A DNA stretch of 64,000 bases, taken from Planctopirus ephydatiae (GTDB taxonomy: Bacteria > Planctomycetota > Planctomycetia > Planctomycetales > Planctomycetaceae). Below the pieces are notes generated by a model. That model was not told where the DNA came from and did no database searches. It was given only the letters and a program-made list of their open reading frames with translations. Positions within the stretch are counted from its first letter, which is position 1. Each line of letters starts with the position of its first letter. The position numbers and the translations under genes are program-made. The DNA lies in contig NZ_CP036299.1 in assembly GCF_007752345.1 (NCBI RefSeq), positions 4,560,001-4,624,000 of the forward strand, written 5' to 3'. Shown in pieces: positions 8,978 through 17,760 of the stretch.

Positions 8978-9865
8978 ATGCAGAGCATCACGTTGGGCCT
9001 CAGATGGTTGGTTGTCACTTTCTGCGTTCTGGGTTTGTTGCCAGCCCATATCGCGATCGCTGTAGAAGAATCGCCATTTCCGCTGACGCTTGCTCGCGAA
9101 AAAAACTGGCTGATCATTCAGTCTCCGCGGTTGCCTCGAGGAGAGATTCGCATCAACTACCTGGAGGCCTATTGTCGGCCGGGCTCAACCACAGCTGACT
9201 GGCATGAGACGACGATCGGGCACAAGACGGAGCTCGTCTCGCTGAGTGAAGATCGCCAGACGATGCGTCTGCGATGTACGGTGAACGATGGTGTTGTGGT
9301 TGACCATGAGATTGTGGCGAGTGATGGTGAAGTGGTGTTTCAAATCAAGGCGATGAATCCCACCAAAGTGGCTTCGGCGGCCACCTGGGCTCAGCCTTGC
9401 ATACGCCTGGGAGATTTTTCTGGTTTCGCAAATGAGGGAGGTGATCTCGATGATTATCTGCCACGATGCTTTATCTTTCTCGATGGAAAATTGACACGTC
9501 TTTCGGAGGTGCGGCCCTGGGCGAAGGAAGCACGTTACACGCCGGGGCAGGTGTGGTGTCCTCCGGGTGTCTCGCGAAAGGATGTCAATCCTCGGCCACT
9601 GAGTCCGCTGGTGCCCAGTCATGGGTTGATTGGCTGCTTCAGCCATGATGAAAAGCTGCTGTTTGCCGTCGCGTTTGAACCTTATCAGGAACTATTTCAG
9701 GGTGTGGCCCGTTGCCTGCACAGTGATTTTCGCATTGGTGGTCTTCAACCGGGTGAAAGCCAGTCAATTCGAGGAAAAATCTATCTCGGGTCGAACGACG
9801 TGCAGCGACTGCTGAAACGCTACGAACGTGACTTTCCTGAACACCTGAAAAATGCCACGAAATAA
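8978..9865 (+). CDS. Secreted protein of unknown function
   Basis: This 295-residue protein has an N-terminal signal peptide (hydrophobic about residues 8-26, then AIAVEESP). The ATG at 8978 has AGGAG seven bases upstream. The mature part looks mainly beta-stranded, with conserved-looking segments near the C-terminus (SHGLIGCFSHDEKLLFAVA, CLHSDFRIGGLQPGESQSIR, RYERDFPEH). Several Trp and Cys residues are spaced through the middle. I recall similar short secreted proteins in planctomycetes but cannot name a domain. It precedes an ABC importer operon with a 128-base gap, so a link to it is possible but not shown. Confidence 0.75.
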   Translation: MQSITLGLRWLVVTFCVLGLLPAHIAIAVEESPFPLTLAREKNWLIIQSPRLPRGEIRINYLEAYCRPGSTTADWHETTIGHKTELVSLSEDRQTMRLRCTVNDGVVVDHEIVASDGEVVFQIKAMNPTKVASAATWAQPCIRLGDFSGFANEGGDLDDYLPRCFIFLDGKLTRLSEVRPWAKEARYTPGQVWCPPGVSRKDVNPRPLSPLVPSHGLIGCFSHDEKLLFAVAFEPYQELFQGVARCLHSDFRIGGLQPGESQSIRGKIYLGSNDVQRLLKRYERDFPEHLKNATK

Positions 9866-9993
9866 GAGTTTCTCCCGGCAAGGACTGGCCATTTGCCCTG
9901 TGGAGGGTATTCTTCGTAATGAGAAGTACGCAATGGGTTTGGAATTGACGATGACTGCTTCGGTCTCTGGCAGGGAATCTTGACGGGAAATCG

Positions 9994-10893
9994 ATGGAGA
10001 TCACTCAAAGAAGTTCCAGCATCCCGATGTCGGCACTCACGCCAGATTCTGCAGCATCTGCCGACCATGAGACGCCACCGATCGATGTGGCGAAAGTTGC
10101 TGCGACGAAAGGTAATGCAGCTTCTCGGCCACTGATTGAAGTGCGGGACTTGAGTCTCCGATTCTCCACAGGGAGTGAGATTCTTGCTGCCGTGAATCTG
10201 GGGGTGAATGAGGACGAATTTGTCGCACTTCTGGGGCCTTCGGGCTGTGGGAAATCGACGCTCTTGCGTGTGATGGCGGGACTGATCCACAGCACGGGTG
10301 GAGAGGTGACGATCGATGGTCTGGATCCTGCCAGTGCCCGCAAAAACAGGCATCCCCTCGCCTTTGTGTTCCAAGATCCGACGCTCCTGCCCTGGAGAAC
10401 TGTGTGGGATAACATCCGGTTGCCACTGGAACTGCAAGGGGTGCCTTACGCCGAGCAGATGAAAGCCGTTGAGGCGAGTCTGCCGCTGATCGGTCTGACG
10501 ACAGCAGATGCAACCAAGCGGCCGCGCAGTTTATCGGGTGGTATGCGCATGCGGGTTTCGCTGGCCCGGGCATTGGTGACGAATCCGCACATTCTGTTTA
10601 TGGATGAGCCTTTTGCCGCTCTGGATGATGTGCTGCGGCAGCAACTGAATGAAGAAGTGCTGACTCTGAGTCGGCAGAAGCAGTGGACCTGTGTGTTTGT
10701 GACACATAATGTGGCCGAGGCAGCCTTTATGGCTGACCGAGTGCTGGTGATGCGGTCGAAGCCAGGTTCAATTGCTCGCGTGATCGATGTGCCATTTTCT
10801 CATCCACGAACTGCCGCATTGCGGGAATCGGCTGAGTTCGCGCAGTTCGCAGGTCAGGTGAGTCGGGAACTGCGGGAGGTCATGTCATGGTGA
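9994..10893 (+). CDS. ABC transporter ATP-binding protein, SsuB/TauB/ThiZ type
   Basis: This 299-residue ATPase belongs to the nitrate/sulfonate/taurine/thiamine-precursor importer group. Walker A GPSGCGKST is at 81-89, the Q-loop at VFQDP (125-129), signature LSGGM (180-184), Walker B ILFMDEP (200-206) and switch His in FVTHN. The PTLLPWRTVWDN segment is typical of the group. About 45 residues before the ABC domain are unusual and look disordered, so a later start is possible. The last 7 bases overlap the permease gene, and a lipoprotein substrate-binding gene follows. Confidence 0.9.
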   Translation: MEITQRSSSIPMSALTPDSAASADHETPPIDVAKVAATKGNAASRPLIEVRDLSLRFSTGSEILAAVNLGVNEDEFVALLGPSGCGKSTLLRVMAGLIHSTGGEVTIDGLDPASARKNRHPLAFVFQDPTLLPWRTVWDNIRLPLELQGVPYAEQMKAVEASLPLIGLTTADATKRPRSLSGGMRMRVSLARALVTNPHILFMDEPFAALDDVLRQQLNEEVLTLSRQKQWTCVFVTHNVAEAAFMADRVLVMRSKPGSIARVIDVPFSHPRTAALRESAEFAQFAGQVSRELREVMSW

Positions 10894-11720
10894 CTGGGCC
10901 GGCCACCGCTGTTTCCACAACGGCATCGCAATGGGGATCGTACTTTTTGCGGACGATCGTGCCTCCGCTTGTACTCTTTGTAATTGTGCTGATGGCGTGG
11001 GATGGGGCTGTCCGCTTCTGGGGAATCAAGCCTTACATTCTGCCGGGGCCCTGGCGCGTGCTGAGTGCGATCCTTTCGAGCCGGGAAGAGTTGACGAAAG
11101 CCTTCCTGCTGACCGGTGGGTCGGCTGTGGCGGGGTTTTCGCTGAGTGTGATGGTGGGGACGCTGGTGGGCTGCCTGTTCTCGCAATCGACGATTATTCG
11201 GAGCAGTGGCTACCCTTATGCGATCTTTCTACAGACAGTTCCCATTATTGCTGTCGCTCCACTGATCATTTTGTGGTTTGGACGAGGTTTTGGAGGAGTG
11301 GTAGCGGTGGCGTTTGTCATCAGCCTGTTTCCGATGATCGCCAATGCGACTGCGGGAATGGTGCAGATTGATCCTGATCTGTTTGATCTTTTCAAGCTGA
11401 ATGATGCCTCGAGATGGCAGATTTTGTTCAAGCTGCGGTTGCCGAACAGTGTGCCCTCGTTATGTACCGGAGCGCGGACTTCGAGTGGGCTGGCTGTAGT
11501 GGGAGCGATTGTCGGCGAATTTTACGCGGGGTATGGCTCGAAACATTTTGGTTTGGGGTACATTATCCGATTGACGACTGATCAGGCGAAGACCGATGCC
11601 TTGTTTGCGGCAGTCATGGTTTCGACACTATTGGGAATACTTATCTTCGGAGTAGTGAGTTTGATCAGTCTGACGGTTCTGGCTCGCTGGGCACCGCCCG
11701 AAGTGGGGGAAAGGGCCTGA
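10887..11720 (+). CDS. ABC transporter permease, SsuC/ThiX type
   Basis: This 277-residue permease has six predicted membrane segments. The cytoplasmic EAA loop is present but divergent near residues 165-190 (DLFDLFKLNDASRWQILFKLRLPNSVPSL). The QTVPIIAVAPLIILWFG segment is characteristic of the NrtB/SsuC/ThiX permeases. The start has GGGAGG upstream inside the ATPase gene and overlaps it by 7 bases, so the two are coupled. It pairs with the ATPase and the NMT1/THI5-like binding lipoprotein. Confidence 0.92.
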   Translation: MVTGPATAVSTTASQWGSYFLRTIVPPLVLFVIVLMAWDGAVRFWGIKPYILPGPWRVLSAILSSREELTKAFLLTGGSAVAGFSLSVMVGTLVGCLFSQSTIIRSSGYPYAIFLQTVPIIAVAPLIILWFGRGFGGVVAVAFVISLFPMIANATAGMVQIDPDLFDLFKLNDASRWQILFKLRLPNSVPSLCTGARTSSGLAVVGAIVGEFYAGYGSKHFGLGYIIRLTTDQAKTDALFAAVMVSTLLGILIFGVVSLISLTVLARWAPPEVGERA

Positions 11721-11826
11721 GCAGAAGCCAGGATTCCTGTGAGTTGGTTTTGACGAACAGGGCATGAGAATGAATTATCGGACGGGGAACTGATCGGCTG
11801 AGAATTGCTGGAGAGGGAGATTACAA

Positions 11827-12864
11827 ATGATGTCTTCGCGGCTGGTGCTGGGGTGGATGCTGTGTTGTGCTATGTTGCTGGCGGGTTGCCCAATGAATCC
11901 TGCGAATCAGGCAGGAGAAGGGGCTGTCAAAACAACTGACGGCAAGACGTTGACACCCGTAGAAATTACTTTGAACTGGTTTCCTGAAGCTGAGCATGGT
12001 GGTTTTTATGCGGCTTTAGTAAATGGCTATTTTGAAGAGGAAGGGCTCGCTGTCACGATCAAGCCGGGCGGGCCAGATATTCCAGTGGTGCAGTATGTGG
12101 CGGCTGGTCAGACGCAGTTTGGTGTGGATAATGCTGATAAGCTGCTGCTGGTAAGAGCTCAGGAAGCGGATGCTGTGGCGGTACTGGCTCCGCTGCAGGA
12201 TAGCCCGCGCTGCATCATGGTGCAGGCAGAATCGGGGATTAAGACGTTCGATGATCTGGCCGCTAAGCCGAAGTTCACGCTGGCGATGAATCCTGGTCAG
12301 CCGTTTGCGATGTATCTGCAGAAGAAGCTGGATCTTTCAAAGGTGACCGTTGTGCCTTATGGAGGCAGTCTGGTGCCATTTCTGACGGAGAAGGATTTTG
12401 GCACACAGGCGTATAACTTCAGTGAGCCCTTCAATGCCAGAAAGCAGAATGCCAATCCAGTGAATCTAATGGTGTCGGATCTAGGCTTTAATCCTTATAC
12501 CAGCCTGTTGATTACCAGCCGCGAGTTGATTGAGAAGAATCCGGAGCTGGTCCAAAAGGTAGTGCGGGCTTCACTCAAGGGATGGCGAAAGTATCTGGAT
12601 GATCCTCATGGGACGAATACGTACATCAATTCGCTGAATAAAGAAATGGGCATGGATATTCTCGACTTTGGTGTCGAGACTTTAAAGCCGCTGTGTGAGC
12701 CAGCCCGTTTGCCAGCCGGCCAGTTGGGAAAGATGGATCCTGCCGAATGGACGAAGCTCTCGCAGCAACTGGTGGAGATGGGAGCACTCGAAGCAAACCA
12801 GGCGGCTCCTGAGAAGGCGTATTCGACGCAGTTTTTTGAAGCGGCGACCAATCCTGAGAAATAG
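11827..12864 (+). CDS. NMT1/THI5-like ABC importer substrate-binding lipoprotein
   Basis: This 345-residue lipoprotein has lipobox LLAGC with Cys21, then an NMT1/THI5-like domain. ITLNWFPEAEHGGFYAALVNGYFEEEGL (about residues 47-75) and the GQTQFGVDNADKLLL segment match the family that includes ThiY-type pyrimidine-precursor binders as well as sulfonate and nitrate binders. The WFPEAEHGGFY version is closest to the thiamine-precursor (ThiY/THI5) side in my judgement. No thiamine riboswitch is visible, so the ligand stays open. GAGAGGGAGA lies upstream of the ATG. The gene follows the permease after 106 bases and probably belongs to the same operon. Confidence 0.85.
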   Translation: MMSSRLVLGWMLCCAMLLAGCPMNPANQAGEGAVKTTDGKTLTPVEITLNWFPEAEHGGFYAALVNGYFEEEGLAVTIKPGGPDIPVVQYVAAGQTQFGVDNADKLLLVRAQEADAVAVLAPLQDSPRCIMVQAESGIKTFDDLAAKPKFTLAMNPGQPFAMYLQKKLDLSKVTVVPYGGSLVPFLTEKDFGTQAYNFSEPFNARKQNANPVNLMVSDLGFNPYTSLLITSRELIEKNPELVQKVVRASLKGWRKYLDDPHGTNTYINSLNKEMGMDILDFGVETLKPLCEPARLPAGQLGKMDPAEWTKLSQQLVEMGALEANQAAPEKAYSTQFFEAATNPEK

Positions 12865-13033
12865 TTGAGCTGAAAAATCGTTCACTCGATTTTCGATGAT
12901 GGAGTGGCACAAAGCCGTGTATCATCATGCGAGATGATCTTCTGATGTGAACTGCCGGATCAACACGGCGAACTTCTGGAGTTGTGGGACTATGAGCTAT
13001 TTTTTCTCGTTTCCTATGATGAATAACTGCCTC

Positions 13034-13480
13034 ATGCGGTTCGACAAGGCAATGCCTGTTCGTGCCCTGATCTGTGGCGGTGTATTGAGTCTTTCCGCTT
13101 GCGGCCCTGGTTTCACAGAACCGATGCAGAAATCGCCAAACTCGATCATCGGGAAAACTACGCAGGATATTGGTGAGTTTAAGCCCGAAGAGAAGAAAGA
13201 AGTCAGCGATCAGAAGCTGAATGTCACCAATCCGGTGACTGGGCCGCTGGAGGCTTATCGGCCGATGGTGGAGCGAGTGGTGATTGCCCAGATCGATCAG
13301 GCACTCCGGCTTTATGAAGCGGAGAATGGGAAGTATCCTGCGACCTACGAAGAGTTCATGGAGCAGATCATCAAGAAAAACGGCATTCGATTGCCTGTGC
13401 TGCCGGGCGGCTGGAAGTACGAATACAACGTGGCCGAGCACAAGCTGGAAGTGGTCCAGGATAAGCCTGCTGCCCCCTGA
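13034..13480 (+). CDS. Small lipoprotein of unknown function
   Basis: This 148-residue protein starts MRFDKAMPVRALICGGVLSLSAC, a lipoprotein signal with lipobox LSAC (Cys23). The rest is hydrophilic. Its C-terminal half (VVIAQIDQALRLYEAENGKYPATYEEFM) recalls the helix and loop after the N-terminal helix of type II pseudopilins, but without the pilin N-terminus. ATGs at 12992 and 13049 are alternative starts, and no strong ribosome binding site decides between them. A long perfect hairpin follows the stop. Confidence 0.6.
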   Translation: MRFDKAMPVRALICGGVLSLSACGPGFTEPMQKSPNSIIGKTTQDIGEFKPEEKKEVSDQKLNVTNPVTGPLEAYRPMVERVVIAQIDQALRLYEAENGKYPATYEEFMEQIIKKNGIRLPVLPGGWKYEYNVAEHKLEVVQDKPAAP

Positions 13481-13510
13481 GCGATTGATGGCTAAATGAG
13501 TTCGGAGCGC

Positions 13511-13554
13511 CCTCTTCCTCCTTCTCCCGTCAGAACGGGAGAAGGAGGAAGAGG
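13511..13554. repeat. Perfect 20-bp hairpin, CTTCTCCC repeat family, copy 1
   Basis: A perfect 20-bp inverted repeat with loop CAGA lies between two convergent genes. Its core CCTTCTCCC...GGGAGAAGG recurs at 25718-25743. The position suggests a two-way terminator, although no T-tract follows on either strand. I regard it as a copy of a dispersed palindromic element. Confidence 0.8.
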
Positions 13555-13568
13555 TGAATGCTGCCCGC

Positions 13569-16151
13569 TTACTTATCGGTGGCGAGTTCTCGGACGAGTT
13601 TTTGCAGGCTTTCCTGGATCTCTCCGGGGGCCTGCTTGATCTGCTGTCTGTAGATGAGTTGAGTGGCCGTCAGGAGCTTCCGGGCCACAGTGCGATCATT
13701 GGCGGCAACAAGCAGTTGCACAGTATCGATGCGAAGTGCGAGAAACTCGGGAGAACCTTTTTCGAGCTTTGTTTCGGCTGCCTGCAATCCCTTGACGACT
13801 TGAGCTAACTGGGCTGGATCGAGCGTGGTGCCGATGGCTTGCAGCAGTTCCCGTCGTTCGGCTGGACGATCTGCCACTTGTGGAATTGTCAACAAAGCCC
13901 ACTGGCTGGATCGTTTGGAATCGCTGCAGATTTTCCAGGCCCGGGTTAACAGCAAACCGGCTCGATCAGATTCTTCGGGTGTCCAGTCTTTCGAGAAGGC
14001 TTCGAGTTGTTCGGCGGTCTTTTGAATGAGCACCTGCAATTGTCGCTGGCGGGTGAGATCGGGTGTAGAAATGAGTTGTAGAAGTCCCTCGAGAACTGCG
14101 GCAGCGATTGTTGATGAAGGGAGGTTGGCAGGAGTTAACAGTTTTTCGGCAGCGAGGATGTCCGGGCCACTAGCGATGAGGAGAATGCGGGCCTGTGTTT
14201 GCAGGGCCTGGAGTTTCTGGGTGGTGGGTTCGTGATTGAGCCGAGCCAATTCGTCATCGGCAAGATGCAGAAACTCTTCAGCATTCGAGATTGCGGGTGG
14301 TGATTGCCGCACAGCAAGCCAGGCAGCTCTGACAAGGAGTTCAATTTCTCCCTCGGGAAGGGGTAGATGAGCGGGACGATCTTTGACGAGTTGCTGCACC
14401 TCGTTCCAGACTTGTGCGGCCTGGTCAGGAACCTTTTGGGCCAGATCGAATTGGTGCTTCTCGAAGACATCGAGAAGCGTGAGCCTGGCTGTGGTTGAAA
14501 GAGGACTGGTGGGAGCGATCTGCCTGAGCCAGTTTTTCGCTGCTATCCAGTTGTGTTGTTCGATCGCGAGTAAACCTAAGGATTTGAGAGCTTCGTCGCC
14601 GGCGGGCTGACCAGCGAACTGTTTGGCATTCTGGAGGAGTGCTGCCTGAGCGGCAGCTTGATGTGCGGGTGTGGGTTCTGTGCGGGCGATTTGTCCTAAT
14701 GACCAGGCCCATAAGATGGCAGCCTGACCGGTGTACTTGTTCGACTTTTCCATGCCGACAACTTGTTCGAGCAGGGTCGCTGCCAGAGGATAGTCCTGGA
14801 GTTCGACAGCGATAGAACCGGCAATAAAGCCAAGTTCAGCGGCTGCATTGAGGCGTTTCTGAGAGAGCGAGGTTTTAAAGGCCTTTTGATATTGGGAAAG
14901 TGCTTCGGCTTTTCGTCCGTCGAGATAGGCTGACCGGGCCTGTTGTATGGCTTGAGCGAGTTCGGGGCCGAGTTCCTTGATGATGTCGGCCTGATGCAGC
15001 CAGCGGTCGGCACGATCCCACCAGACGGTTCCCAACTGCTCGCGGATTCGCGTCAAGGAAAGTCGAATCTCGGCTTGAAGTTCATCAGCCAGCATGGTCT
15101 GACCTTGTGATGCAGCGAGATCGCGGGCACCAACCAGCGCTTCGATCTGCAGTTGCCAGACTGGGCCAGACGGTTTGTTGTTGGAAGCCTTGAGTTGACG
15201 AAAGAGTTCCAGCGCCTGGTCGTAATTCTTTTGAAGTAAGGCCAACTCCATCAGACCCGAGGTACGCTGCTGCTCGTGAAAGGGAGATGGGGCGGGCTTT
15301 AACGCGGTAAGCATAGCCATGGCCCGTGTGGCTTCACCGCGAAGTAGTACGGCTTTGGCAAGTATCAGTCGCCCTTCCCACTGGAGGACTTCAGAGATGT
15401 TTTGCGTCGAAAGTTGCCGCGTCAGACTCTCGGCTTCGAGCAAGTCATCGATCCGTTCAGATCGATTTGGATCCACCAGAGAAGAGGCTGCCAGATACAT
15501 CTGCGCCTGGCGAATCGTCAACAGGCTGTCGATGTGTCGAAGCTCGGCCAGTGAGGGGGCGGCGTTTCGATCACCGGTCTGTTCAGGGATCGGTTGTCGT
15601 GATTTGAAGAGTGGTTGCAGACGTTCGCGAGCCTCGCGCAAGGCGCCAGCCGCAGTATGCAATTGCTCGCGAGTCTGGGCGGAACTGCTGTCATCTCGGG
15701 AAGCGGCCCGTGCATCGGCATCAGTTAACTCGGCTTTGGTCGCGACAATGAAGGCCTGCTCGGCATTGAGCAACGATTGCATGGCGGGTGTGGGCTGTTT
15801 GCGGATCTGATCATCCAGCAGGCGGCGGGCACGCTCGAGCAGTTCGTCACGTTCGGGATTCAAGACCCATTGGGCGTGCGCCACGAATGTCTGAGCCAGC
15901 TCGATGGTCGTGCGGCTTTCGGATTCGACTCCTTCGCGCTTCTGCTCGAGGCGTCTGAGTAAGACTTCTTCGGCCGTCGAGAAGAGACGACGTTCTCTCA
16001 ATCCTGCGAAATAGCGAGCGTCGGCATCGTCGGCATCAAGGGGCAGAGCACTGAGCCATACGGAAGATAGAACAAGGCCAGTGATCAAAGCGATTCGCGA
16101 ATGTAATACGAATCGAAGCTGAAAAAGTCGCGTTGAAGAGCATGAAAACAT
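13569..16151 (-). CDS. Exported TPR-like helical repeat protein of unknown function
   Basis: This large protein has 860 residues from the ATG at 16151. Residues 10-35 are a signal peptide (LRFVLHSRIALITGLVLSSVWLSALP). The remainder is almost all helical, with TPR-like pairs such as ARYFAGLRERRLFSTAEEVLLRRL near the start, AKAVLLRGEATRAMAMLTALKP, and MELALLQKNYDQALELFRQLKA. It is probably periplasmic and used for protein contacts. A start 183 bases further upstream is in frame, but it would translate the dispersed palindrome at 16149-16180, so the internal ATG with a signal peptide is preferred. It converges with the small lipoprotein gene. Confidence 0.75.
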   Translation of the reverse strand: MFSCSSTRLFQLRFVLHSRIALITGLVLSSVWLSALPLDADDADARYFAGLRERRLFSTAEEVLLRRLEQKREGVESESRTTIELAQTFVAHAQWVLNPERDELLERARRLLDDQIRKQPTPAMQSLLNAEQAFIVATKAELTDADARAASRDDSSSAQTREQLHTAAGALREARERLQPLFKSRQPIPEQTGDRNAAPSLAELRHIDSLLTIRQAQMYLAASSLVDPNRSERIDDLLEAESLTRQLSTQNISEVLQWEGRLILAKAVLLRGEATRAMAMLTALKPAPSPFHEQQRTSGLMELALLQKNYDQALELFRQLKASNNKPSGPVWQLQIEALVGARDLAASQGQTMLADELQAEIRLSLTRIREQLGTVWWDRADRWLHQADIIKELGPELAQAIQQARSAYLDGRKAEALSQYQKAFKTSLSQKRLNAAAELGFIAGSIAVELQDYPLAATLLEQVVGMEKSNKYTGQAAILWAWSLGQIARTEPTPAHQAAAQAALLQNAKQFAGQPAGDEALKSLGLLAIEQHNWIAAKNWLRQIAPTSPLSTTARLTLLDVFEKHQFDLAQKVPDQAAQVWNEVQQLVKDRPAHLPLPEGEIELLVRAAWLAVRQSPPAISNAEEFLHLADDELARLNHEPTTQKLQALQTQARILLIASGPDILAAEKLLTPANLPSSTIAAAVLEGLLQLISTPDLTRQRQLQVLIQKTAEQLEAFSKDWTPEESDRAGLLLTRAWKICSDSKRSSQWALLTIPQVADRPAERRELLQAIGTTLDPAQLAQVVKGLQAAETKLEKGSPEFLALRIDTVQLLVAANDRTVARKLLTATQLIYRQQIKQAPGEIQESLQKLVRELATDK

Positions 16152-16180
16152 GCTTGCCCAGAGCTGCAAGCATGGCACAC
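16149..16180. repeat. Dispersed 32-bp palindromic repeat, copy 1
   Basis: CATGCTTGC (16149-16157), an 8-base spacer and GCAAGCATG (16166-16174) form a 9-bp stem, followed by GCACAC. The reverse complement matches 46766-46797 at all but one of the 32 positions, 30 kb away in another gap. It lies directly upstream of a gene, and part of it overlaps the predicted ATG. Confidence 0.8.
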
Positions 16181-16363
16181 TGCCAACGACTTTGGGCACA
16201 TGGTGAATCTTGTCGAGCGATGATGACTCAAAGACCTGGTGAAGTCTGGTTTGGGCCATCGGGCGATCCTTCAGGTGAGCAGAACAAGCCGGTTCAAGTT
16301 CGTTATTTGGGGACGTTTTATGGCCTCCTGCCATGGTTGTCCCACGTCAATCTCGACGAGTGA

Positions 16364-17458
16364 TTAAGGAGTTGTGGCGGGCTGTGGTTTATCGAGTTCT
16401 TTGAGTTCGAGTTTGCGAATGGCGGCTGTGGATGTAAATGAGCAGATGCCGAGGGGTTTGGAAGGTGCGACCTCGATGCGAATGGAAAGTTTGACATCTT
16501 TGAGAGGCTGCTCAATGACCTGTTCGCCATCGATCCAGACGACGATGTTGTCATCGGTGACACGCAGCTTGATCGCGTACCATTTATTGTTCTCGAACGA
16601 GCGGTGAGTGCCGGTCTGGTTCTCGGAAGCATCCATGCCGTCGATGCTGGAGAGGCCGACGAGGCCGCCGCCCCAGCCACCGATGATCAGGCTGCAGGGA
16701 TCTTCTTTGACGGGGAACGTAAGGCCGCAGAAGAAGTCGCTGCCGTCGACTCGCATGGCTTCGATCTGAATTTCGTAGTTTGAGGTGGGGAGTTTGGGGC
16801 CATGCCAGGTGACGCCAGTGAGTGGTGAGCCGACACCCAGCATCAGTTTTCCATCAGCGACGGAGACTTCTCCTTCGCCACCGAACTCTGTGGACTTCCA
16901 GTTTTTGAGAGTTTTTCCATCGAAGAGAGCGGTTAACTGAGGAGCCTTTACGTTGACTGGCGGTGCGGGCTTTTCATCGCAATTGGTTTCGTTGAGCAGA
17001 GCCTCTTCGGGAACTGGTTCCTGCTTGGAAGTGGCATCGTCACCTACGAGATCGGGGACCGCGGGAGGTGTGGTCGGTTCTGCGGGAGTCGTCGAAGAAG
17101 CTGCGGGAGCGGGAGAAGTTGCGGATGCGCCCAGTGATGGCGACTGGTCGTTGGCCGGAGTTGTGGGTGAAGGCTTCATCTCGCTGGCCGGTGCGGATTG
17201 GTCTGTTAATCCGACATCAGGAGCTGTGGAGGACGGATTGGATGCTGTCGAAGTGGAGACGGCATCCGCTGTCGTCGTTGCTTCCACGTTGGTCGCCTTC
17301 CCTGAGGGCAAGGGGGCCATGGGCTGGCAGCCTGGCGATGTGAGAGTGGCGATAAACACCCAGGCTGCCATGTGGTGCGGGAGAAAATTTAACAAAGGGA
17401 AATGCGGGAATATCGGATTCGAACTGTTGGTTGTTGAACCGATCCACTGGTTACGCAT
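16364..17458 (-). CDS. DUF1080 (3-keto-disaccharide hydrolase-like) exported protein
   Basis: This 364-residue protein has a hydrophobic N-terminal segment (HHMAAWVFIATLTSPGC, near residues 28-44) whose Cys suggests a lipoprotein, although the lipobox is imperfect. Next comes about 110 residues of low-complexity Ala/Ser/Thr/Pro linker. The C-terminal 190 residues form a concanavalin-like DUF1080 domain: LTALFDGKTLKNWKS at its start, then FFCGLTFPV and WYAIKLRVTDDNIVVWIDGEQVIEQ. DUF1080 proteins are abundant in planctomycetes, and some act on 3-keto sugars. The linker may tether the domain to the membrane. The gene lies alone between two other minus-strand genes. Confidence 0.85.
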   Translation of the reverse strand: MRNQWIGSTTNSSNPIFPHFPLLNFLPHHMAAWVFIATLTSPGCQPMAPLPSGKATNVEATTTADAVSTSTASNPSSTAPDVGLTDQSAPASEMKPSPTTPANDQSPSLGASATSPAPAASSTTPAEPTTPPAVPDLVGDDATSKQEPVPEEALLNETNCDEKPAPPVNVKAPQLTALFDGKTLKNWKSTEFGGEGEVSVADGKLMLGVGSPLTGVTWHGPKLPTSNYEIQIEAMRVDGSDFFCGLTFPVKEDPCSLIIGGWGGGLVGLSSIDGMDASENQTGTHRSFENNKWYAIKLRVTDDNIVVWIDGEQVIEQPLKDVKLSIRIEVAPSKPLGICSFTSTAAIRKLELKELDKPQPATTP

Positions 17459-17672
17459 GGCGACTGATCCGAATAATGGCTGGTTCTTTTGAAAGCTCTA
17501 CAGATCATAGCAGATGTGAGGGTCAGTATGCTGCTCAAAAGTGTGGCGGTCGCTGGGCGATGATTGAAGGTGGGTCGCGCGAAGGCGCGAAGAGGGGGTT
17601 GGAAGTGTTGGTGGGCTGGGAGCCAGTAACGTGGTTTGACGCTGGGGACTCGTGGGAGGAGCACTGCTGGCA

Positions 17673-17756
17673 AGCCAGCAGTGGCACCCAATAAACCGGC
17701 AGTGCCACCCAATCAGCCAGCAGTGGCACACGACGAGATCGCAGTGGTATAGGGCG
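17673..17756. repeat. Four tandem 21-bp repeats
   Basis: Four units of exactly 21 bp start at 17673, 17694, 17715 and 17736. They share the core GCAGTGGCACC with drift, and the last unit is the most changed. The block ends four bases before the stop codon of the HDOD-GGDEF gene, in a 302-base gap. Bases 17661-17687 also match 26128-26154 at 24 of 27 positions, so the array looks grown from a dispersed palindrome (CTGCTGGC...GCCAGCAG). The rest of the gap (17459-17660) shows no gene. Confidence 0.8.
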
Positions 17757-17760
17757 AGAT

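Noticed and set aside
11721-11826. A thiamine riboswitch before the NMT1/THI5-like gene
   Set aside because: A CTGAGA-like word is present, but the conserved TPP core elements are not.
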